From: Rickettsiales bacterium
Lineage (GTDB): Bacteria > Pseudomonadota > Alphaproteobacteria > Rickettsiales > UBA1997
NCBI GenBank assembly: GCA_947487845.1
Contig: CANKYC010000040.1
Location: forward strand, 1 to 10,613
Direction of reading: 5' to 3'
Length of the DNA stretch: 10,613 nt
A model generated the notes under the pieces. The model was not told where the DNA came from. It did not search any database and saw nothing but the letters and a program-made list of their open reading frames with translations. Position 1 is the first letter of the stretch, and each line of letters opens with the position of its first letter. This document shows, one piece after another, positions 1 through 6,546 of the stretch. Position numbers and translations under genes: made by a program.

Positions 1-1055
1 CCAAAAATCTTACTATTCATCCTCTCTACCACTCCAGCAGTGTGAGCATCCGAAATATGAGAATAACGCTTAACCATACTTAACGTTTTATGTCCAAGCA
101 CCCCCGCAATTTCTGCCAGCGTTGCGCCGTTCATAGCTAAATAACTTGCACAAGAGTGTCTTAGGTCATGCCATTTAAAATCTTCAATCTCAGCCTTCTG
201 TAATGCGGTTTCAAAAGGGGTGCGGATGTCGATTGGGGTTTGCAGATTTTTTGCGGGAAAAACTAGCTCGGTGTTTTTGTTGCGGTTTTTGTAGTGCGCT
301 TTCATCAAATCTTTGGCAATGCCAACCAGCGGTAAAGAGCGGCGCTCGCCGTTTTTGGTGTCGTGCAAAATTATCATGCCGCGGTTCAAATCGACATCTT
401 TCCATTCAAGGCTTCTTATTTCCATTTTTCTTGCGCCAGTGCTAATGCCAAGCACTACCAGAATGTAGAGGAAGGGGCTTGAGCTTTCTTGGCAGGCTTC
501 AAGCAATCTTTCACGCTCTTCGTCATTTAAAAATCTAACTCTGCCGCGAGGCTCTTTGAGTTTTTTTATTTTCATCATTGGGTTTTCTTGCATCCAGTTC
601 CACTCTTTGACAGCGATGGTGAAAGCATGGCTAAGAACTGAACAATAGCGATTGACGGTGGCATTGCTTCTTTTAGTGCCCTTACGTTCGCTTTTTTCTA
701 GTGCTAACTTGCTTCTATATTCGATGATTAATGCGGGCGTGACATCTGCCAACGAGAAACTGCCAATGCTATTTTTCCACCAGCCAAGTTGGGTTTTTTG
801 GTCAATAGTGCTTTTTGGTTTTTGTGGCAAAATTTCTTTGATATAGCGCTCGACCAATTCTTTGATGGTATGTTTTTTTGACTCGGAGGTTTTAAAGTGT
901 CTTCCTTCTCGAATTGCGGATTCAGTGTCTTGAACCCATTTTTTTGCGTCAGTTAATCTGGCAAAAGTTGCGCTTTGGGTTGGATAGCCTTTGAGACGAA
1001 CCTTGGCGCGATAAGATGTTGCGCTGTTGGTGGTTCTTTTTTCAATTGTTGCCAT
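1..1055 (-). CDS. Tyrosine recombinase / phage-type integrase, 3' end cut by window edge
   Basis: Site-specific recombinase that would integrate and excise a mobile element at the neighbouring tRNA-Thr. I translated the minus strand from ATG at 1055-1053: 351 codons are open with no stop before the window edge, so only a short C-terminal tail is missing. Residues about 1-55 look like the small N-terminal arm-DNA-binding domain, about 60-155 like the SAM-like core-binding domain, and about 170-345 form the catalytic domain. The catalytic set is complete: R209 (in STGARKMEIRSLEW), K234 (HDTKNGE), H296 and R299 (WHDLRH), H322 (LGHKTL) and nucleophile Y331 (VKRYSHIS). Upstream bases (cacaaaATG) show no Shine-Dalgarno. 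The gene runs in the same direction as the tRNA and away from its 3' end, the usual layout for tRNA-integrating islands and prophages. The cargo lies outside the window, so the type of element is unknown. Confidence 0.93.
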   Translation of the reverse strand, partial: MATIEKRTTNSATSYRAKVRLKGYPTQSATFARLTDAKKWVQDTESAIREGRHFKTSESKKHTIKELVERYIKEILPQKPKSTIDQKTQLGWWKNSIGSFSLADVTPALIIEYRSKLALEKSERKGTKRSNATVNRYCSVLSHAFTIAVKEWNWMQENPMMKIKKLKEPRGRVRFLNDEERERLLEACQESSSPFLYILVVLGISTGARKMEIRSLEWKDVDLNRGMIILHDTKNGERRSLPLVGIAKDLMKAHYKNRNKNTELVFPAKNLQTPIDIRTPFETALQKAEIEDFKWHDLRHSCASYLAMNGATLAEIAGVLGHKTLSMVKRYSHISDAHTAGVVERMNSKIF

Positions 1056-1198
1056 TTTGTGTTTGTTATTTCTGAAATTAAATTTCGCGACAAACTAGAA
1101 ATCGCCACAATAAAATGCAACAACTGATGACTAATCAGAAGTAAAATCTTTGTAAAGCCTTGATAATAGAGGAGATAAAAAGCAGAGATTTCTTTTAA

Positions 1199-1215
1199 GG
1201 GACACTTAAGGGACA
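1199..1215 (-). repeat. Paired TGTCCC boxes, left cluster (putative integrase arm sites)
   Basis: Two copies of GGGACA start at 1199 and 1210 on the plus strand, i.e. TGTCCC on the minus strand, exactly 11 bp apart (about one helical turn). With neighbouring bases the minus-strand boxes read AGTGTCCC and AATGTCCC. A matching pair in the opposite orientation lies at 1341-1357. Multiple short repeats beside a tyrosine integrase and its tRNA target are typical of arm-type integrase or excisionase binding sites; that function is inferred. Confidence 0.5.
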
Positions 1216-1340
1216 TTTTTAAGACAAAATAGTGCCATAAGGTTAAAAGGCTCTTTTGTCTAATTGGTAATAAATGAAGAAGAAAAATCGAAGTAGAAAA
1301 ACTTATCCGCTGAGGATTGTGGTGGTTTCTGATGTTCTAG

Positions 1341-1357
1341 TGTCCCGCCAGTGTCCC
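1341..1357 (+). repeat. Paired TGTCCC boxes, right cluster (putative integrase arm sites)
   Basis: TGTCCC occurs at 1341-1346 and 1352-1357 on the plus strand, both as AGTGTCCC (from 1339 and 1350), again 11 bp apart. The pair is inverted relative to the cluster at 1199-1215 and lies about 50 bp from the tRNA 3' end. The same box, spacing and mirrored placement argue for a common DNA-binding protein, most simply the integrase. Confidence 0.5.
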
Positions 1358-1405
1358 ATTTAAAGTTTATGAGAACTAATAATTTTGGTGGAACCTAGAA
1401 AAAAG

Positions 1406-1480
1406 TGGTGCCGATTGAGAGAATCGAACTCCCGACCCACTGTTTACAAGACAGTAGCTCTACCTCTGAGCTAAATCGGC
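1406..1480 (-). tRNA. tRNA-Thr (anticodon UGU)
   Basis: The minus strand folds into a complete cloverleaf. The acceptor stem is GCCGATT pairing with AATCGGC. The D arm is GCTC-AGAGGTA-GAGC, the anticodon arm ACTGT-CTTGTAA-ACAGT, and the T arm GGGAG-TTCGATT-CTCTC. The seven-base anticodon loop CTTGTAA places TGT at positions 34-36, which reads ACA (threonine). The discriminator is A at 1409 and the CCA end is encoded at 1408-1406. The 3' end faces the integrase, so this tRNA is the probable integration target, and it has remained intact. Confidence 0.95.
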
Positions 1481-1574
1481 GTTTGAAGAGGCGGGAAACT
1501 ATTTTTGTGCAAGAAAAACTGCAAGGAATTTTTCCAAATTCTTTTGGTGATTATCCCTTAAGACACAATATATG

Positions 1575-1646
1575 TTACCCTGAGCTTGTCGAAGGGTGAT
1601 TTAAGGCTTCGATCTTAGAATCACCCTTCGACAAACTCAGGGTGAC
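1575..1646. repeat. Palindromic intergenic repeat, CCTGAGCTTGTCGAAGG type
   Basis: Left arm 1575-1602 and right arm 1619-1646 are inverted copies over 28 bases with two differences, around a 16-base loop. The core is CCCTGAGCTTGTCGAAGGG. I recognise this as a common intergenic palindrome scattered through many bacterial genomes. It could fold in RNA on either strand; on the plus strand the right arm is soon followed by seven T (1653-1659), resembling a terminator. It lies downstream of the minus-strand ene-reductase gene and upstream of the tRNA. The rest of the 1481-1725 gap shows no gene. Confidence 0.85.
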
Positions 1647-1699
1647 ATCGAGTTTTTTTGTGAATCAATGGAGATAGGTAATAACTAAGAGACTAATCA

Positions 1700-1727
1700 C
1701 CGTTCATTTCAATTGAATGGGGTTTTT
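1700..1727 (+). terminator. Weak terminator-shaped hairpin at the 3' end of the ene-reductase gene
   Basis: CCGTTCA (1700-1706) can pair with TGAATGG (1714-1720), with one G-T pair, and is followed by five T (1723-1727) on the plus strand. No plus-strand gene precedes it. For the minus-strand gene ending here the hairpin is in the right place but lacks a trailing T run, so a terminator role is doubtful. Confidence 0.25.
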
Positions 1728-2823
1728 AGGTTAAAAAATTATAATCAGTATATCCTTTTTCTGTGCCGCCATAAAAAGTGGCGCGATCATATTTGTTTAA
1801 TTCTTTTGCCTCTTTAACTCTTCTCACCAAATCAGGATTGGAAATATAAAGACGACCGAAAGCTACGGCATCGGAAAGTCCTGATTCCACTGCTTCTTTC
1901 GCAGTTTCTGGTGAATAACCGCCGGCAGAAATTAAAACTCCTTTAAATGATTTTCTAAAAATTTCTGCTATATTAACTGCTTCTTTATTTATTTTATCAT
2001 CGCCACCAGCGCTTGTTGCTCTTGGTTCAATTAGATGAACATAAGCAACTTTTCTTTTTTCTAATTCTTCTAAAACATAAGAAAAAAGCGCAACTGGATC
2101 AGAATCTTTCATATCATTAAAAGTTCCGTAAGGCGAAAGGCGAACTCCAACTCTGTTGGCGCCCCAAACCGAAATTGCTTCATCAACAACTTCTAACAAC
2201 AATCTGGCGCGGTTTTCAATTGAACCGCCGTAATTGTCGTTTCTAGTGTTCGAGCCATCTTGTAAAAACTGATCCAGCAAATATCCATTGGCGCCGTGAA
2301 CTTCAACTCCGTCAAATCGGGCTTCTTTGGCGTTTTTTGCTCCTTGTTTAAATTCTTCAATAATTGTTGGAATTTCAGAATTTTCTAAAGCGCGAGGCGT
2401 TTCAAAAGCAACTTGTTTCCAATCTTTAGAATAAGTTCCGCCGCTTGGCTTGATTGCTGAAGGAGCGATTGGCAATTCATTATTTGGCTGATGCGATTTA
2501 TGCGAAATTCTGCCAACATGCCATAATTGTAAAAATATTTTACCTTCTTTTTCGTGAACTGCATCTGTAACTAATTTCCAGCCATTAACTTGATCGGCAC
2601 TATAAATTCCGGGAGTTGCGGGATAACCTTGTCCTGTTTGCGAAACTTGCGTTGCTTCAGAAATTATTAAGCCAGCAGTTGCGCGTTGTGCATAATATTT
2701 AGCATTTAATTCGTGAGGAATATTACCGGGTTGTTGGCTTCTCATTCTGGTAAGTGGAGCCATTACAAAACGATTTTTTAGAGTTAAATCACCAATTTTT
2801 AGAGAGTCAAAAATAGTTGTCAT
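1726..2823 (-). CDS. nemA: Old Yellow Enzyme family ene-reductase (NemA-like, FMN-dependent)
   Basis: Predicted cytoplasmic FMN flavoprotein that uses NAD(P)H to reduce activated C=C bonds, maleimides or nitro compounds. The 365 residues match the length and order of class I OYE/NemA proteins. The N-terminal strand RFVMAPLTRMR (18-28) carries T25, the residue that tunes FMN. QLWHVGRISH (99-108) holds the glutamine that contacts FMN. HGANGY places H176 and N179 as the substrate-binding pair and Y181 as the proton donor; E. coli NemA has His instead of Asn at the second position. QDGSNTRNDNYGGSIENRAR (188-207) is a family signature. R228 and the AFGRLYISNPDL segment (321-332) form the FMN phosphate site. 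It is a single gene divergent from the DUF1365 operon, and no Shine-Dalgarno is visible. The family is certain; the physiological substrate is not. Confidence 0.93.
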   Translation of the reverse strand: MTTIFDSLKIGDLTLKNRFVMAPLTRMRSQQPGNIPHELNAKYYAQRATAGLIISEATQVSQTGQGYPATPGIYSADQVNGWKLVTDAVHEKEGKIFLQLWHVGRISHKSHQPNNELPIAPSAIKPSGGTYSKDWKQVAFETPRALENSEIPTIIEEFKQGAKNAKEARFDGVEVHGANGYLLDQFLQDGSNTRNDNYGGSIENRARLLLEVVDEAISVWGANRVGVRLSPYGTFNDMKDSDPVALFSYVLEELEKRKVAYVHLIEPRATSAGGDDKINKEAVNIAEIFRKSFKGVLISAGGYSPETAKEAVESGLSDAVAFGRLYISNPDLVRRVKEAKELNKYDRATFYGGTEKGYTDYNFLT

Positions 2824-3151
2824 AAATGTTAATTTTGGTTTATTGTTGGTTGAAAAATAAAGTTTATTTTCTGATAAAATTGAAAAAAAAGTGTTTTTGA
2901 TTGGCTATTTTTTGATGAGATAAGATAGATCATGAAACAAGTTCGGAATGACGATGTGATAAAGATCTACAAGAGCCTTTCATCCTGAACTTGTTTTGGG
3001 ATCATTGATAATTTTGCATTAACCAAGCTTAATTTTGGTTGCAGAAATTTTACGAACAATAATAAAAATCTTAATTATATTCAAATCTTAACTACGGTGA
3101 ATTTATTATGCACAATCAGCTTAAATCAAGCTATTCTACAGCCTTTGAAAA
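2824..3151. other. Divergent intergenic region between ene-reductase and DUF1365 operon
   Basis: About 330 bases that must hold both promoters. They contain the degenerate palindrome at 2928-3003 and a 15-codon open frame (3108-3155) whose TGA overlaps the DUF1365 start as ATGA. A weak plus-strand promoter is possible from TTGCAG near 3039 with an AT-rich -10 about 17 bases on, but the region is so AT-rich that this is not secure. No protein-coding gene of credible length is seen. Confidence 0.5.
2928..3003. repeat. Degenerate palindromic repeat, CCTGAACTTGTTTCAGG type
   Basis: Left arm 2928-2951 and right arm 2980-3003 are inverted copies matching at 19 of 24 positions, with a 28-base loop. 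The shared core is AACAAGTTC. It resembles the widespread intergenic palindrome with core CCTGAACTTGTTTCAGG and is related to the shorter copy at 5064-5087. It is decayed relative to a perfect palindrome, which suggests an old insertion. Confidence 0.7.
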
Positions 3152-3913
3152 ATGACAGATCATAAATTTTGTAAAGCAAAAGTTTTTCACGCGCGAAATT
3201 TTCCTAAGAAAAATTCCTTTTTATATAAAGTTTATTATTTGCTATTGGACATCAACGAGCTTCCTATAAAATCGCGTTTTTTGTCGTTTGAAAAATTCAA
3301 TTTATTTTCTTTTTACAAAAAAGATCATTGCAAAAATGATGGCGCTAAAGATTTAAGAAACTGGATTGAAAATATTTTAACAAAAGAAAATATAAAAGCT
3401 GGCAAAATCATGCTACTAACGCAGCCAAGAGTTTTGGGATATGTTTTTAATCCCGTAAGTTTGTGGTTTTGTTTAAATGAAAAAAAAGAATTAATTGCGG
3501 TGTTGGCAGAAGTAAATAACACTTTTGGCGAATCTCATTCTTACCTGATTTATAATCACGATTATTCTACTATAAAAAGTAACCAAGAACATTTTGCTAA
3601 AAAAGAATTTCATGTTTCTCCTTTTTTCACAAGAGAAGGAAAATATCGTTTTAAATTTGATTATAACCCTCAAAAAATTAAAGTTTTTATTGATTATTTT
3701 TCTGAAGATAAATTAATGCTACAAACCAGCTTATATGTTGATTGTAAAGCATTCAGCGATTGGCAATTAATAAAAGCATTTTTTGCAATTCCGCTTTTAA
3801 CTTTGAAGGTTATAATTTTAATTCATTACCAAGCGCTAAAAATTGTTTTCAAAGGTATAAAATACATAAAAAAACCAGCGCCCTTATCAAACAAAATTAC
3901 CAAAATTTTTTAA
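3152..3913 (+). CDS. DUF1365 family protein
   Basis: A 253-residue protein of the DUF1365 (COG3496) family, whose biochemical function I do not know. Family signatures are visible: TQPRVLGYVFNPVSLWFCL (about 90-108), AEVNNTFGESHSYLI (about 119-133) and FHVSPFF. A hydrophobic stretch near 210-226 may associate with the membrane. In many Proteobacteria this family sits with a CFA-synthase-like methyltransferase and an FAD-dependent oxidoreductase, and is thought to act in modifying membrane fatty acids. Here the methyltransferase follows directly (stop and start overlap as TAATG), while the usual FAD partner is absent from the window. The ATG start has no Shine-Dalgarno. Its upstream bases overlap a 15-codon open frame ending at the start codon, which may be a leader peptide or chance. 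Confidence 0.88.
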   Translation: MTDHKFCKAKVFHARNFPKKNSFLYKVYYLLLDINELPIKSRFLSFEKFNLFSFYKKDHCKNDGAKDLRNWIENILTKENIKAGKIMLLTQPRVLGYVFNPVSLWFCLNEKKELIAVLAEVNNTFGESHSYLIYNHDYSTIKSNQEHFAKKEFHVSPFFTREGKYRFKFDYNPQKIKVFIDYFSEDKLMLQTSLYVDCKAFSDWQLIKAFFAIPLLTLKVIILIHYQALKIVFKGIKYIKKPAPLSNKITKIF

Positions 3914-5055
3914 TGAATAACTTACAACCTTTTTTTGCCGCACTGGAAAAAATATCTTTCGGCGCGATTGAAATTGAATTACCTAATGGCGAGGTAAAAA
4001 AATTTACTTCAAATATTGCAAATCCCAATGCTCATATAAAAATTAAAAATATTGCAATGATCGATGAATGCTTGATTGGCGGCGATGTAGCATTTGGTGA
4101 GTCTTTTATAAATGACAAATGGGAAAGCAATAATTTGCCTGATTTATTATTGTTTTTAGTTCTTAATTCTTCTGTTTTAGAGCAATTTTTTCATGCTCAT
4201 AAACTTAGAATGTTTTTTCTTTATCTTCAGGCTTTGTTTCGCAAAAACACTTACAATGGCAGTAAAAAAAATATCCAATATCATTACGATTTGGGAAATG
4301 ATTTTTACCAATTGTGGCTTGATGAAACCATGACTTATTCCAGCGCTTTATTTGATGATGAAAATGTTGATTTGTCGGCGGCGCAAAAAAATAAATATCA
4401 AAGAATTTTGTCAAAATTAAATGATAAAAAAAATATTTTAGAAATTGGTTGCGGTTGGGGCGGTTTCGCTAAAGAAGCGGTTTTGCAAGGTTATAATGTT
4501 ACTGGTTTAACTTTGTCAAAAGAGCAAAAAAAATATGCTGATAATCTGGGTTTAAAAAATTTTACAATCAAACTTCAGGATTACCGTAAAGAAAAAATCA
4601 AATATGATAATATTGTTTCAATTGAAATGTTTGAAGCGGTTGGAAGGCAATATTGGGATACTTATTTTAAAACGATTAAAAACTGTTTAAACAAAGATGG
4701 AAAAGCAATTATTCAAACCATCACAATTGATGATGAGGTTGCTTCGGGATATAAAAAACGGGTTGATTTTATTCAGAAACATATTTTCCCCGGTGGTGTT
4801 TTGCCTTCAAAGTCAGAATTTATAAATCTCGCCAAAGCAAATGATTTAAAGGTTGTAGAGGCTTTTGATTTTGGATATGACTATCAAAAAACTCTTATTA
4901 ATTGGTTGGATAATTTTAATATAGCAAAAGAAAAAGTTATAAATTTGGGTTTCGATGAAAAATTTATTCGTAAGTGGCAATTTTATTTAGCTTATTGCGC
5001 AGGTGGTTTTGGTGCAAAAAGAACTAGCGTAATACAGTTTGAGATAACCTTATAA
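3913..5055 (+). CDS. Cyclopropane-fatty-acyl-phospholipid synthase family SAM methyltransferase
   Basis: Predicted S-adenosylmethionine-dependent enzyme acting on unsaturated acyl chains of membrane phospholipids. From ATG 3913 it is 380 residues, close to E. coli Cfa at 382. The frame stays open back to 3760, but that extension lies inside DUF1365 and looks unlike the family, so I use the TAATG start, which implies translational coupling. QYHYDLGNDFYQLWLDETM (122-140) begins the catalytic domain. LEIGCGWGG (176-184) is SAM motif I, MFEAVG (239-244) holds the active-site glutamate E241, and IFPGGVLPS (291-299) and YLAYCAGGFGAKR (358-370) are family signatures. Relative to my recollection of the E. 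coli Cfa bicarbonate site, E241, I270 and Y324 are kept, but Cys139 is S144 and His266 is Q268. The subfamily may therefore make a product other than a plain cyclopropane, so I give no symbol. Confidence 0.9.
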   Translation: MNNLQPFFAALEKISFGAIEIELPNGEVKKFTSNIANPNAHIKIKNIAMIDECLIGGDVAFGESFINDKWESNNLPDLLLFLVLNSSVLEQFFHAHKLRMFFLYLQALFRKNTYNGSKKNIQYHYDLGNDFYQLWLDETMTYSSALFDDENVDLSAAQKNKYQRILSKLNDKKNILEIGCGWGGFAKEAVLQGYNVTGLTLSKEQKKYADNLGLKNFTIKLQDYRKEKIKYDNIVSIEMFEAVGRQYWDTYFKTIKNCLNKDGKAIIQTITIDDEVASGYKKRVDFIQKHIFPGGVLPSKSEFINLAKANDLKVVEAFDFGYDYQKTLINWLDNFNIAKEKVINLGFDEKFIRKWQFYLAYCAGGFGAKRTSVIQFEITL

Positions 5056-5063
5056 AGCGTTGC

Positions 5064-5087
5064 AGATCCTGAAACAGTTCAGGATCT
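5064..5087. repeat. Short perfect palindrome after the CFA-family gene
   Basis: Ten-base arms AGATCCTGAA (5064-5073) and TTCAGGATCT (5078-5087) flank the loop ACAG. It starts 8 bases after the stop codon of the methyltransferase gene, between convergent genes. The sequence is a shortened version of the CCTGAACTTGTTTCAGG repeat. It may act as a transcript-end hairpin, although only a short AT-rich stretch follows. Confidence 0.7.
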
Positions 5088-5117
5088 ATTTGGATCTAAC
5101 TCGCTGGAAAAATAACC

Positions 5118-5142
5118 AATTAAAAAGACGCTTCCTTTAATT
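5118..5142. terminator. Possible hairpin at the 3' end of the export operon
   Basis: AATTAAA (5118-5124) and TTTAATT (5136-5142) can pair around an 11-base loop immediately beyond the minus-strand stop codon of the TolC-family gene. The stem is all A/T, so it is weak. A role as terminator is suggested only by its place between convergent genes. Confidence 0.25.
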
Positions 5143-6546
5143 TTAATTTAGAAATACCGCCATTTTATAGTCAGCCAAAGTGCTTTGATATTTTTCATAC
5201 ATTTCAATTACTGCCGATTTTGAAGCGGCGGTGTCTTGTTCGCGCAAATTTACCAAAAAGAAATTGCTGGCGCCGTGTTTAAATTTTTCTCGTTCAGAAT
5301 TTTCGAGCAAATCAGCCAAATTAGCCTCTTGCGAAAGATTTTGATGCATTTCGATAATGCTGCTTATTTGAATTTTTATTTGCTCAAGTTCGGCTTTAAT
5401 TTTTTCTTCCAAAAGCTGCTGCTCATATTTCAAAGATTTTAACTTTGACTCATATTCAGAAGTTTTCCCGCGAGCTTCGCGTTGTTGCAATGGAATTGAA
5501 AAATCTAAACCAACATAATTATTGGCTTGAGATCTTGATGTTGGGCCATTTCCTAAATCTTTTGAAGCACCAAAATCAACATCCAACTGAGGTTTAAAAA
5601 GATTTTGGGCATATTTTAAATGGCTGGAATTTTGTTCTTTTTGAATTTTTAAAATTCTTAATTCCGGTCGGTTTGAAAGCGCTGTTTCTAAATCTCGAGC
5701 ATTTTGAGAATTTTCAATTTCGTGAAGTGAAAAATGAATTTCTGGAACCTGATTTGGTTTTGGAACAATTGGCGCGCCATTTTCGCTGCGCCAAAAAAGC
5801 GAAAGATAAATTGCTGAATTTTCAAAATCTTGGCGCGCCTTTGCCAAAGCGGTTTTGCGGCGCAAAATATTTTTCTTATTTTCAGCTACAATAATTTGCG
5901 CCACGTCGCCTTTTTTTAATTTTTCTTCAAGTTGCGTTTGGCGTTTTAGCGAAAGTTGATAAAGATCTTGGTAAATGTGAAAAACTTTTGCTGAAGAAAT
6001 CCATTTCCAATAAGCCTTTGTTGCGTCGCGTTCGATTTCTTTTTTAATTGTTTCGAGCTGAATTTGACTTTCCGCAACTCCAAGATTTGCCAAAATTACA
6101 CCAAGTCGGTTTTGATCAATTGAACTATCTTTTAACAAAGAAAATTTAGCGCCGGCGCGATATTCTCCGCCGTCATTGGTTTGAGAGTTTCCTTCGTAAT
6201 CGGCAAAACTGCCAAAAGATTTACGATAGCCGCCATAAACTTTTGCGCCCATAAAGCCCAATTCTTTTTCCAGCAAAGTGTCGATGGTTTTTCCATCGTA
6301 AAAACCGCGACTTTTGTCGCTGTAGTTTTGTTTTAACTTGATGTCGAAAAATCCAAGAGATCCCAATGCCGTTCCTTCTGCGGCGCTTACTTTTTCATAA
6401 TAAGATAAAATCTGCGGATAGTTTTTATTTGCCGACGCAATAATTTCATGATGCGAAAGCTTTTTTTCGGTGGAAGCTTTCGCAAGTTCAAGACATCCAA
6501 AATTTAAAAATAATATTGTAAAAATTGCCCCAATTTTGCGTTTCAT
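5143..6546 (-). CDS. TolC-family outer-membrane channel protein
   Basis: Predicted outer-membrane exit duct for the export system encoded just upstream. The 467-residue product begins with a Sec signal peptide (MKRK, a hydrophobic core, and a likely cleavage after AKA near residue 24). The mature part shows the two long, charged, coiled-coil-rich repeats of the outer membrane efflux family, about 35-260 and 295-460. They are seen in stretches such as LSNRPELRILKIQKEQ in the second half and the closing coiled coil ending YEKYQSTLADYKMAV. Tyr-, Gly- and Asn-rich segments (for example about 85-135 and 325-350) fit the beta-barrel strands. The start codon follows the stop of the adaptor fusion with no gap (TAAATG), so the two are surely co-translated. 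A cysteine in the signal peptide (NFGC) is a poor lipobox, so lipidation is not predicted. Confidence 0.88.
   Translation of the reverse strand: MKRKIGAIFTILFLNFGCLELAKASTEKKLSHHEIIASANKNYPQILSYYEKVSAAEGTALGSLGFFDIKLKQNYSDKSRGFYDGKTIDTLLEKELGFMGAKVYGGYRKSFGSFADYEGNSQTNDGGEYRAGAKFSLLKDSSIDQNRLGVILANLGVAESQIQLETIKKEIERDATKAYWKWISSAKVFHIYQDLYQLSLKRQTQLEEKLKKGDVAQIIVAENKKNILRRKTALAKARQDFENSAIYLSLFWRSENGAPIVPKPNQVPEIHFSLHEIENSQNARDLETALSNRPELRILKIQKEQNSSHLKYAQNLFKPQLDVDFGASKDLGNGPTSRSQANNYVGLDFSIPLQQREARGKTSEYESKLKSLKYEQQLLEEKIKAELEQIKIQISSIIEMHQNLSQEANLADLLENSEREKFKHGASNFFLVNLREQDTAASKSAVIEMYEKYQSTLADYKMAVFLN

Larger units (their letters stand above)
1056..1408. other. Integrase-tRNA gap: probable attachment and regulatory region
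   Basis: No believable gene is present in these roughly 350 bases. An open frame starting near 1216 on the minus strand overlaps the integrase start in another frame and has no protein-like pattern. The stretch holds two paired TGTCCC box clusters (listed separately) and a small inverted repeat CTGAT-gacta-ATCAG near 1125-1139. A run of six T on the minus strand (1399-1404) directly follows the tRNA CCA end and could help end tRNA transcription. The attachment core should overlap the tRNA 3' half, but its partner copy is outside the window. Confidence 0.55.

Noticed and set aside
203..445. Plus-strand frame inside the integrase gene
   Set aside because: It is a shadow of the integrase coding sequence with an implausible composition rich in Cys and Phe.
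953..1216. Minus-strand open frame of 87 codons overlapping the integrase start
   Set aside because: It overlaps the well-supported integrase frame, covers the putative arm boxes and has no recognisable protein pattern.
1199..1357. CRISPR-like array from the TGTCCC repeats
   Set aside because: The repeats are only 6-8 bases, occur in two opposite orientations and have no regular spacers.
1405..1599. Plus-strand frame across the tRNA
   Set aside because: It is antisense to a complete tRNA gene and runs into the palindromic repeat.
3760..3912. Upstream extension of the CFA-family frame
   Set aside because: It lies wholly inside DUF1365 in another frame; the ATG at 3913 gives the family length and a TAATG coupling.
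5143..6546. Lipoprotein signal (NFGC) in the TolC-family protein
   Set aside because: Asn and Phe before Gly-Cys do not fit a lipobox, and an AKA cleavage site follows.
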